The notes below the pieces were generated by a model. The model was not told where the DNA came from. It did not search any database and worked only from the letters and a program-made list of their open reading frames with translations. This document shows positions 40,066-50,800 of a stretch of DNA of 64,000 nucleotides, piece by piece. Numbering within the stretch: the stretch's first letter is position 1; each line of letters begins with the position of its first letter. The translations under genes and the position numbers were made by a program. This DNA is from Myrica gale (Eukaryota; Streptophyta; Magnoliopsida; Fagales; Myricaceae), in NCBI GenBank assembly GCA_963930655.1, contig OZ005610.1:253001-317000 (forward strand), in the 5' to 3' direction.

Positions 40066-40364
40066 CGTAAAACAATGGTTAATGCCATAGAAGCCTGAAT
40101 ATTGTAACATTTTTGTAACTGATCAAAAGCCAATAGACATATATACTGTACATAGTATGCACAACGAGCTCATTCGACCTATTTATTAACATAAATAAAT
40201 AGTTTTATCTGATTTTCGTTCCTTAAATAGCAGTAGTACTACTCTAAAATTAATAGCCCTTGTATCTATCTCCCTCTCACTCTATTCTCATCTCTGTACG
40301 TTTCTTCTTCGTGCATAAAACTTTAGCTGTCTTTGCAGGCCTATCGATCGGTCACCGACCGGAG

Positions 40365-41214
40365 ATGTTTTCCAAAGATGAAGACTCATCTACGACTTCA
40401 ATTAGATATCCAACTCTACAGAAGCAATACCAAGCTTTTATTGTTCTCTTTCCTGTCTGCCTCGCTTTTATGTTTCTGCTCTTGTTCTACATTTTGTTCC
40501 GTTTGCATGTGCACCTTCGTCGTCAAAGAAGCCTTCGATCGATAGGAGCATCTTTAGAGGACAATAATGGCGTTGTAGGGGCTATTAATGTTTCTCTATC
40601 TTTCCCAAATTTTCTGTGGTTTATTATTTTTCGCGCTTCCTTGTGTGAAGGTGAGTACTGTGTGTGTGTCCATATGCTTACAGGTTACAACTTTCTCTCT
40701 CTGTTATTCAGCAGTTTGAATTGGGCTTGACGAAAAAAATGAGAGAAGCGCTACCTGTTATCCTATACAAAGAGAGCCTCTCGGCAACAGTTGCAAAGTG
40801 AGTGCACTGACGAGCTGTTATGCAAATTCTAGTTATGACTTCTGGTTTAATCCTGCATTATAAAACCGACTTATATTCGTTCCTTTCGGTAAGAGTACTA
40901 AACTTCATGATAATCTCATTATTTCTACTTTACTTTGCAGATGCTCAGTATGTCTTGGGAACTACGAAGCAGATGATAGGATTCAACAGATACCTGCATG
41001 TGGGCACATGTTTCACCTGGACTGCATTGCTCGATGGCTGATCACTCACACCAACTGCCCCCTCTGCCGCCTTTCCCTCCTTCCTTCTGCCAAAACTTCC
41101 GTTGAACCAATCGATGTTCAAGTAGAAATCAGTGACGGATCTTTTGTTGCAGAGAAAAGCAATCCAACATCTCTTGAAGAGAGTTCAAAGGCTCGTGAAA
41201 AAACCAACAACTAG
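40365..41214 (+). CDS. ATL-type RING-H2 E3 ubiquitin ligase, about 189 aa
   Basis: Predicted membrane-bound E3 ligase of the Arabidopsis Toxicos en Levadura family. Exons: 40365 to about 40574, 40712 (or 40715)-40797, and 40941-41214. A transmembrane segment (FIVLFPVCLAFMFLLLFYIL) is followed by a basic stretch (HVHLRRQR). Next comes the GLD-like region (FELGLTKKMREALPVILYKE) and a canonical RING-H2 domain. The ligands are C-x2-C (CSVC), then C-x-H-x2-H (ACGHMFHLDC), then C-x2-C (NCPLCR), with the Trp of the E2-binding surface in CIARWL. The layout resembles the short ATL7/ATL58/ATL59 group. The exon 1 donor is weak and could be 3 bp earlier. The exon 2 acceptor is a CAGCAG tandem, so forms with or without one Gln are likely. 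Confidence 0.87.
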
Positions 41215-42232
41215 ATAATTCTCCACATAGAGAAATTGAAATATTCCAGGAACGCTTAAGACTGTTTGATTATCTTGGATGTTGTGGTTGTGTAGTCATA
41301 TGTTCACGAACTTATCTCTTGTCATAATCATACTGTTTTTCTTTCTTTCTCCAAACATGAAAAGAAAAAGAAAACACAAAAAAGAAAGAGGATGTGACAG
41401 AGATATTGATTGCAAAATACTTTTGAGTTCTGAAATGAATCAACTGGTTCTTTGATTTTGGGGGCTCGCCCTTGGACATAGCCCTTATGCTGGAACCACG
41501 TACATGTATTATTTATGGGTGAATCAAATAAAGAAAGAGCTATTTAATTTTGAGTGGCGGTTTGACTAACATTTCTCTATTCATGCATAATTTCCTTGTC
41601 CTGGAACGTCTTCTTAATTTTGCAGATGCCCCTAGAGTGTCTTGGGAACTGCCAAGCAGATGATAGGATTCAATGGCTCACCAACCCCGCCCCATCACCT
41701 GCTCCTTTCGTTACAGAGCACAGCAGTACAACGTCTCTTGAAGAAATCAAGTTCGAAGGCGAGTGAAGAAACAAAAGCTAGCTATAAGATTATCTAAATA
41801 GAGGAATCGAGATGCTAGAATCTTCATGATCTGAAGCATATTGGTCGATCATTTTGTATTTCATAATTGGATGATGTTATGTGCAAGAACTCTTTATCCC
41901 TTCTCATAAGCATATACTGGTTGATTTTGCGTAGGGAGACGACCAGAAAAACAAAAGACTGCATATGTTCACTAAGAAGTAACATGGAAACCTGACTCCT
42001 TTACCTTTATGATTCCCTACAGAAAACTCGTTTAGCAGTCATCCTGGTTGGTAACAACTCTTGTTAGATACAAAATTAGAGATATGATTACTAAGTCACA
42101 ACATACAAATTCAACGTACTTTAAAATTTGTCAGTATAATACAATTAAGTTCCAGCTTCTGTCCATCTGCTTAGCAAAAAAAAAAAAGCTTCTGTTCATC
42201 ATTCTAAAGGCCTTCAAATTTCTTGAGTACTA
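41215..42232. other. Gap between the ATL gene and the DnaJ-type gene
   Basis: It contains the duplicated ATL exon relic described separately. A stretch at about 41485-41575 matches 38325-38430. The right end is the trailer of the minus-strand gene. Nothing else was recognised. Confidence 0.5.
41626..41782 (+). pseudogene. Degenerate duplicate of the last exon of the ATL gene
   Basis: After a preserved TTTTGCAG acceptor it reads ATGCCCCTAGAGTGTCTTGG, then AACTGCCAAGCAGATGATAGG. This matches the start of ATL exon 3 at 40941 (CTTGGGAACTACGAAGCAGATGATAGG). The central RING region is deleted. Homology returns with AACGTCTCTTGAAGAA, like the ATL tail (TCTCTTGAAGAGAGTTC). No working domain remains. 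Confidence 0.8.
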
Positions 42233-44231
42233 TTATCTCTCTCCTCTTTGCTCTGGTGTCAGCCCACCCTTCCCGCAGGTAGGACAACTCTTCAGCCCAA
42301 AGCCTTGACAATCAAAGCATCTAAGCAATGCACATTAAAAACTAATTGAGACCATGAAAGGTTATAAGTTACATATTCTTCAAATTCAAAGATTAGCAAA
42401 ATGATTCCTTCAAAAGTAGAAATGAACTCACTTCCAGCGCTCGAAAATATTTCCATTCTTCTTATTTTTTCCTGTCCCCTGAGGATGAACATTACTTGGT
42501 TAACTTGCAATGTTGGAAAAACACAAGCATGAAAACGAAACACTAGCCTTTCATCATATAGTTGATAACTTAATGCATATGCCCAATATAAACTAAGATA
42601 GCATAACGATGATGCTTTACTTCTAGAAGTGTCGAAAAACAAAACAGTTTCCAGTATATATATGTCAAAGACGGATCAAAGAAGGGTGATTGGCTTGGTG
42701 AAATAGGAAATCTTTACTAATAAGGGTACATTTAGTTGGCTTAGCATAACTAGCAAATCAGAAAACCTTGTTACTTCTAGTAAGCTCTCCACACAGATTG
42801 GGTTCTCAAGGGTTTGATGAGAGGCATTGGCTTCTCAGGGGTTTAATGAGAGGCAATATTCAACCTTATTTAAATTTTAAATAATGAGCATGAAGATTCC
42901 TTCTCTTAGGGCTGGCACTTCTTTGTTCTGTAAGTTACATCCAACAAATGAAAGTCACAGGAGGTAAAAAGTATCATTTTTGTCGACATTCCTCTGAGGA
43001 TATCTGGATTTTGCACTATACCTACCCTGGGCCAATTTAGAAATTGGATCATTACGAATTAATGATGCCCCTTCATGAAGGATTTAGCCCCATACTACTA
43101 CTTAGATGTATCTGGAATGGTTAGACCTTGTGTCCTGTGGTCTGCACTTCCCACAAAAGAACATCAGACGACTAATACAACAATTTGCATTCACAGGTGT
43201 AAAACTTAAAGCAAGGACATCTTCTAAGAAAATTACGAAATACAAGCGGCATTACAAAATTAATTACCTTGCAACCTGGACATTCTATAGCACCTTTCCC
43301 TCCACATGCTTGACAACCTTTCAAAATCTGCACAACATTTGGAAAACTTGAATGTACTTCAGATTATACGCAAAAAAGCAAGGGAGAACGAGTTTAAGAT
43401 GCTCTTTGGTTAGTATTTCCTGCACCTTTGTCTTCGTAAAATTTATAAGCCCTTGTCAATCAAGCTCCCTAAATTAGCGAAGTTTGGTTAGTCGGGGGTA
43501 CAGCTATGCGGACAAGCTTATCTTATTGGCTTCTCAACCTCGGGTTGGTCGAAAGGTTAGGCCACACAAAGTCCCTATCCACAAACCTCAATGTGGGCAA
43601 TGCGGGATGTGATCTTATATCTATCATAAAATGCCAAAATAATTCACCAGCTAAATCAGAACTCGGCCGGTAGGGTATATTGCAGCGTATGTAGCTCAAA
43701 AAAACTGCTGACCTTAAATCACAAAACACAGAAAAAAAAGGAGCAAAAGAAAAGTCTGATCAGGCACAAGTGTGACGCATATGACGAACTACATGAATAC
43801 GTTCTTGCTGATCCCAGTTGGTCCATCCTTACGAATGACCTCTAAAAATCAAAGAAGGTTACCGAATTAAGCGAAAATCCACCAGATTTTGCTGCAAAAG
43901 CTGTCCTTGTTCTCCGTCTTTGCTCTATGCTACCTGATGGTGATGTTAGAGTTAACTGAGGATGCTGAGCCCAAGGCAGAGCTGGAGGAGTCAAGATATT
44001 GCAACACAAAGAGAGGTGAGCCATTTGCGCCGCTAAGAAAGACAAGATCCTAAATGAGTATCTTCTTAATGGATAAGGATGGGGATTTGAGATATTGGTT
44101 TTGCAGTTGCCTCCACCCCGGAAATAATTATCACGGTGAGGGAGTTCTTTTCCTTGTAAGATGAAGTTGGCGCCAGGCACCAGTGGAGATATGAAGCCTG
44201 TGACATCCACCGAAGCTAAAACCAGAGCCAC
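42233..44231 (-). CDS. DnaJ-type zinc-finger protein without a J domain, 187 aa, probably plastid-targeted
   Basis: Exons 44231-43863, 43327-43268, 42478-42432 and 42320-42233 sum to 564 nt (188 codons with stop). The last about 65 residues carry four CxxCxGxG-like motifs: CQACGGKG, CPGCKGTG, CFDCQGFG and CPTCGKGG. Two bind each zinc in the Hsp40 cysteine-rich fold. The protein ends GLTPEQRGER. There is no HPD-containing J domain, so it belongs with plant DnaJ-related zinc-finger proteins such as the BSD2 or Orange relatives, which act as redox or assembly chaperones. The first about 120 residues are low in acidic residues and rich in Ser, Arg and Leu, with RRRTRTAFAA near the end. This is typical of a chloroplast transit peptide, though longer than usual. 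A start at a later Met (MAHLSLCC) would give a more ordinary length. Confidence 0.85.
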
Positions 44232-44809
44232 TCCTCCTCACTCACTCACTCATTAACACGTGTCCGCACCTTTTTTTTTATAAGTGTTACGGATAAAAAT
44301 CTGCTTTCCCAGTAACTGAATCCATTTTTAATCAGCAGTAAATGTTTTCTGGGTTTTTCGGATTCCCGAAACCATTTTCAGCCCACTATAAAAGTTTTCT
44401 GATCACGGAAACCATTTTCTGTCAATTGTTGAAGTTTTCGAAAATCCAGAAAATGATTTACGGGTCAATTGCAAAATATTTCCGGTTGATGGAATCCATG
44501 AATACATTTCGAGAGCCGTAATACATTTTCCGGTTCAACTCTTTACAATACTTCCAACGGTAAACGGTAATTTGTTTTCAATATTTACCGTAGATTCTTT
44601 ACGAGGAAACAAACAGTCAAAACACATCTCTACGTCGTCGTTTACGTCATTTTCTTTCTCAAACCGTCAAACGGAAGCCTATATATTATCAAATTTCCTA
44701 GCTGACCCTTTCTTCCATCTTGAAATTCATACCCCGATTCCCATGTCCAGGCCAAACCCAGAACTCGTTCTATTTCATAGTGAATAAGGGAATTCCAATT
44801 CAAATTTCC
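44232..44809. promoter_or_regulatory. 578-bp shared region between divergent genes
   Basis: It separates the minus-strand DnaJ-type start (44231) from the plus-strand SAC start (44810) and so probably serves both promoters. From 44280 to 44560 it contains repeated, partly self-complementary pieces (GAAACCATTTTC at about 44369 and 44408; AGAAAATGATTTACGG near 44449). These look like the decayed terminus of a transposon. No clear TATA box was assigned. Confidence 0.4.
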
Positions 44810-47800
44810 ATGGCTAAATCGGAGAGTTCGAATCCGAGCTCCAGTGTTCCGCCTTTCGTTCCCTCCGCCGCCAAAGTCCACCCTTCTAATGACCCCGAAG
44901 TGGATCCCAACTCCTACTCTCTGGAGAAGTTCAGACTCTACGAAACCAGACAGGTAACTTAATTCCCGCTGGTTTGCTGAGAAAATGCAAGAAAAAAAAG
45001 GTCATTGGGCCCTAACAAATTAGTTGGGTGTTTTGTTTAATGGCATGTAATTAGTTCCGTCTAATGGAGGTTCTAATTTGATCGCCTCGAGAATATTGAA
45101 AAGGGGAACTTATAATATATAAAGGATACAGGGTCCTGAATTTATGAGCTCTTCATTGTTTGGGAGCTGAGAAAATAGAATTAGATGCCTGGTCATCTCC
45201 CTGGATACCACATTACCATTTCACCGAAAAACAGCATCGCGAATTGCACAAGTTTAAATATTCAGCTTTCCGTATTTGCTCGTGCATTTATGGGTCTTTT
45301 AGTTTTTAACATTTGAGTTTGGGTTCTATAAACAGAGATTTTATCTAATTGGAAGTGATCGGAATAAGAAGTTCTTCCGGGTGTTAAAGATTGACCGTAG
45401 TGAGCCGTCTGATCTCAACATCAGTGAAGACCCGGTGGTGTATTCACCAAAAGAAATTAAGAACTTGCTTCAGCGAATTGATGAAGGCAATCGTGCCACC
45501 GGGGGACTAAGCCCTGTGGCAAAGGTTTTCGGTATTGTGGGTAAGTGGCAAAGTACTTCAATTTTTGGCTCATTTGAGTTTTTCAATCCTTGGCCTACCA
45601 AAATGATCTTATACAGTGTGATTTTGGTGGTTGTAGGTTGCATTAAGTTTCTGGAGTCGTATTATATGATCCTGGTCACCAAGCGTCGGCAAATTGGATG
45701 TATATGTGGTCACGCAATATATAGTATAGATGAGAGCCAATTGATTACGATCCCTCATGTCTCAGTTCAAACTGATGTAGCACATTCTAAAACAGAGCTA
45801 AGGTACCTTTTGTTTTTCTTTATTATATTTGTTCTCCATTGAAACTTTTGTTGCATAAGTATGTGAAGGAAACGGTTCCTTGGTTGTAGATATAGACCTA
45901 GTGTAATTTGTTTGAAATAGATCATTGTGTTAGCCCTAGTGTAATTTATCTCAAATGGAGTGTTGTGTCAATGGCTTAGTAGATTGTCATAGGGCGCAAC
46001 ATCTATGGCGACATTATTCTATGGCCACCTTATTAATGAAGGTACTCTTAGCTAGGGGGGGAAAGGAGATATCTGCCACCATTGCAGTGTTCTTTTATGT
46101 CAAACTGCCGACTTGAATCTATGTTACTTTTGTCGGAGTGGCACTCGTTTTGGGTTATGAATGAATATCATCCTTGACTTAAGGAACTTGCCGAATACGT
46201 ATGTATTGGATGATACCTCAGTGTCTCTTTTTATCCAATACTATAGCTAACTCCTTGATTTCTTTGGAGATTAACCTACCCTTGTTTGCTAGACTGAGCA
46301 AAAACATAGTTTCTGCAAATGACCCTGCAACTGATTGAAGATCTTTTTCCCCAGATGATTAAACTGGAGATATCGGAGTTTAAGAAGCAATTTTTATTTG
46401 CAGGTTTTGTGCCCAATGGCTTTTTGTACAAGAATGTTCTTCCTTACTTTATATATTTCCTTGAAATGCAGGTACAAGAAGCTTTTGTCCAGTGTTGATC
46501 TCACCAAAGATTTTTTCTATAGCTATACATATCCTATAATGCAAAGTTTGCAAAGGAACGTGCTGTCAATGGGTGATGAAGGGATGCCATGTGACAATAT
46601 ATTCGTGTGGAATGCTTATTTAACACAAGCAATTAGATCAAGATGCAATAATACTATCTGGACAATAGCATTAGTTCATGGGCATTTTAAGCAGGTATGA
46701 GAGACTCTCTCTTTAATATCTCTTTGTATTGCAATGGTTTACCATCTCATCCCATGTAAAGTCAGTATTTGTATGCCACCCTTGCCGTTTAGACATGAGA
46801 CCTGTCTTCTATTTGGACGTAGTCTAGATGTATGTAACTCATTTGCTTCTCTTCAGCTAGGTATATGGCCTCACACCCTCTTTGCTGTTTGTGCAAAAAC
46901 CTGCAAATCGATTCCAACGTAACAACCTTGTACTTCATCTTATCAGTAGTTTGTCTAAAAATGATGATTTACATCTGCAAACTGCTTCACTCCTTGATTC
47001 AAACCAGCAGTAAGCGGAAAATCTACTCTGTTTTGTATGTAAACTAAAAGAATGAAGCTGTGATTAGCAGTTCTGAGATAGACTTAAGTGACTTCATTCA
47101 CTAGCATCTCCTCATTAAAAATGAAAAAGAAACCTCATACGCCCTTAAGAGTGGGGTGGAAGATGTGGTTGGGAGTTCAATGTCCACAGCTTTTATAACT
47201 TTAGCAATTAGAAAGCCTAGAAGTATAGAGAGAGGGTACTAATGAATTAAGCTCTAATGTTGGACCCGATTTTAACAAGATAAACGTGATTGTGTTATTT
47301 TGCCCCAATAATACACTTCCTCCCAGAATCCAACTCGTTATACATTTTTGCTTCATCTTATTGTCCTGAAATTCAAGTTAATTGAGTGTATCAGCTAGTC
47401 AGCAATAAAATCAATTCTAATGAACTTAGTGGTGGCAGATGAGGCTCTCAATTTTTGGGAGGGACTTCAGTGTTTCTTTGGTTTCAAGACGCTCTCGACA
47501 TTTTGCAGGGACACGGTATGCCTTTAATTGAGAGCTATAAGTTTCTCTTGTACATCTTATAGCTTTTTGTTTTAACATGGAACTGAAAGTGTATCAATAA
47601 CGTAACATTAGAAAGAAAAATGGCCGCATACCATAGTCTTCTACCTCCTAGACCTGTCTTTAACTTCCTCTGTACCTGGTGCAATCTTGATATTATTTTA
47701 GCTGCTTCAAGTATCACTTCAAATGCATTTTCAATCTTCAGTCTTGTTCTTTACACTCAAGAGTTTTAGCTGTACTTTAGAGTTATTTCTACAAATTATC

Positions 47801-50800
47801 TGATATATGAGAATATGGTACTAGAGATTCCATTAGAAGTTGTAACTGGCTACCTTGGGGATAAGTGGCCTTAGAGAGTAATCATTTGATTTGAGAAAAA
47901 AATGGCTTGATTTGTTCATCCACCATGGCTTTATAACCACTCTTGTTCTATTGACTATTTCCCGACATAAAGAGTTTTGATTCTGTCTTATCCATGCAGC
48001 TAGTAATTCTTGTTATGAGTAGTATGTGTGTATAGTAATTTGAGAGTCAGACTATTATCTTTGAGATTACAAAAATTGGCCCTAAGAGTAAACAAACGTG
48101 CATATTTCGTGTCATCGGATGTTACAAGCCAGCTATTCTTATTCAGGTTGCGAATGTTTTTTCGAAGCCTAGGAATCTTTAGTAAGTACTGAACTCCTTG
48201 CACACGGAGAGGGCTTCAACTTATTTGGATTAATATGAAGTCTTTTTCCCGTGGAGCTAAGGGTAACCATAGTCAACAAACCATGTGCCCGAATCCTTGC
48301 ATTTCTCAACTAACAAGCCATACATGAAGCTGAATGATGATAATTTATTCGTAGAATGGATCTAAGCCTTCTGGTTGAGAGAACTAATTAGTAAATTTTA
48401 GCATCGTGGCTGATGTGGCTCACACATGCTGATCATGTGCATGCCACATCAACCTTTTTTGGGAAAAGTTGACAGGGAAGACTCAACATATCAAACTTTG
48501 CACAAATGTGGCACTTTTTAGTAGTCATGTGACACTGCATGTTTCGACAAATTGAGGGGATTTAATTGTACCACTAAAACTTTTATGGACCCGCAAACAG
48601 AAGGAAGTTCATGCACTTAAGCTTTGGTCCTTCAATGTAATGGCTTCTTGTGAGGTCCATCAGTGCCAAAATTGGTGTTTCTTTTACACGAGTGGGGGGC
48701 TAAACTACAGGAGTTTCAAATCAGCTTTGTTGTTGGTGTTTCTGAAATTTATAACTCTGTTCACTGGCAATGGTTTAGGCAACTTTCCCTGATAGAGAGC
48801 TAAGACAACAAACTGCTAAAATAAACTTGGTGCAGGTCTTCTGTATGTTGAAGCGCCTACTTGCTTCTATACATCCCACTTCGGTATTGCTTTATTGCAT
48901 GGTTGCCTAAGCATTATGTGGAATATGCATGCTGTTTGTGTATGTGATCCACAAATTATTGGATCCGGTAAATGGATTATGAAGTTTTACCACCCCATAG
49001 GCGTTTATCTCTTGTGGTTTGTTCAGGGAAGGATTGAAGGAGGAGGAGCAACAAACCAGGTTAGACTCTCTCTTGACATTGGATAGCTTTTCCAAAATTA
49101 CCCTTTTGTGGCAGAAATGTGGCAGAAGATTTGTTTTCACTAAAAGTTTCCAAGACATCTTTTTTATTTTCCAGGTTTTGATGTTAGTTTCTTCTTCTTT
49201 TCAAAGTGCTTCTTCAGTTCTATTTTTTCTTCTCTCTCTTTTATTTTACCTCTCCCCTCTCTCTCTCTTAGAAGTGATCCCTATACGCTGGTTGCTTTTT
49301 TTTTTATTTTTTTTATGAGTTTTGGTTTTCGCAGCTTCTATTTTCAGGTAGCTATATTATTAGAGGGATCCTGTGTTTCTACTCCTTATGTAGCCTTCTC
49401 TAGAAAGAAAATTGTAGGTTAAATCCCCGGGTTTCTCAACTCTTCTGTTTTGCAGCAATCTTTCCTTCCGTATCATTTTTTTTCCTCAAGCTTTTGTTGT
49501 GTGGTTTTGGAGTTTGAAGGCAAATTATTGTTGTTTTCCTCATTGTTTGCCTTTTTCTTTGTTCGAAGGACATTTGTTTTTTTTTAACTAATGAAAAGTA
49601 GCAGGAGCTGATTGTGTTTTCATGAGTTTTTGAAGCTTGCCCAGATTGATTGTGTTTAGATGAGCTGGGAAATAAAACCAACAGCAGCTGGTCTTCTTTC
49701 TTCTTCTGTTTTTTTTTTCGTTTCCGTTTTCACTGTAAGGGAGAAGAGATGGACGTAAATCTTTTTTCTTTTTAATGAAAATGGGTTGCCGAAAAATTCT
49801 GGCAGCAACATCATTAGGATTTTTGTCCAGAATATGCTTGCAAGATCAAGTCCACTATCTCCCATGAGCTTTAGTTTTGGTGAATGAGATTTTCCCTTTT
49901 AATCATGGTATTCTAGCAACCAATCTTGAGTTTGAACCTTATTCTATGTCTAGCTAGGTGGTTAGGACTCCGACACTCGTCATTTGGAGGACCCCACGGA
50001 TTGAGGGGAGTCTAGACCCACATGTGAAGGGGGTTGGTATATTAATAGTTAATGATTAGATATCGGTTTTTTATGTTAGTTTAAGTTTTTGGGGCGAGTA
50101 TTAGATTATCAATATCATGTTGCAAAAGAGAGAGAGAGCACACATGCTGATCATGCCTTAATACTCAACCGTGAATCCTTTGAGTGTGTTGCATCATGAA
50201 GGTCTTTTACTTTCATTAACTCTACTAGGGCTAGGATTCCTGAATATGGAAAGCAACTATTGAACCCTTCACAACTTGACATTTGAGTGAAACAATGTTA
50301 ATAGTAGTAAAAAACTCAAGAAGCATAATAAAGAAAATACACTAATAGAAGGTGTTTTACTTTCATTAACCCTACTACTTATCGAAAAAAAATCATTAAC
50401 CCTACTAGGACTATGATTCCTGAATATGGAAAGCAACTAATGAACCCTTCACAACTTGACATTAGAGTGAAACAACGCTAATAGTAGTAAAAAACTCAAG
50501 AAGCATAATAAAGAATATACACTAAGAGTATTGTCGCAAGAATCGTGGGAATTTGTTGTTCTGCCCCTGTATAGAGAAGCACCGAAACAACTGTTTTAAC
50601 AGCAACAAATCCATCTTTAATGGCTGTATCAATTAGTTTGTTTACATTTCGTTTGCAATAAGTTTAGTAGAGACATAATTTACCGAGTTAGAGAATGAGG
50701 AGTTGCCTTGTTATTGGTTATTGTACAACTGAAAAGCACAGAGAGAAGACAGATTGATCCTGCGAACCAGATAAGGATGTAGAAACATATACTGTTCACA

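Larger units (their letters stand above)
36976..40364. other. Transposon-rich spacer between the Pin2-like array and the ATL gene
   Basis: Unit 3 homology ends near 37760. To the right are an AT microsatellite, a GCCGGCCGGCCGGCC run at about 38042-38056, a MITE (38442-38740) and a hAT-type element (39612-40065). A stretch at 38325-38430 reappears downstream of the ATL gene. No gene was found. Confidence 0.55.

Noticed and set aside
43842-44231. Treating the minus-strand 129-codon frame as a separate gene
   Set aside because: It joins in phase at 43863 to three further exons that carry the zinc-finger motifs, so it is exon 1 of that gene.
49019-49318. 99-codon frame inside SAC intron 5
   Set aside because: Low-complexity, Phe/Leu/Ser-rich translation of pyrimidine-rich intron DNA; no splice context and no homology.
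49940-50080. Possible SINE with a tRNA-related head (CTAGCTAGGTGGTTAGGACT)
   Set aside because: No convincing B box, poly-A/T tail or target duplication could be seen.
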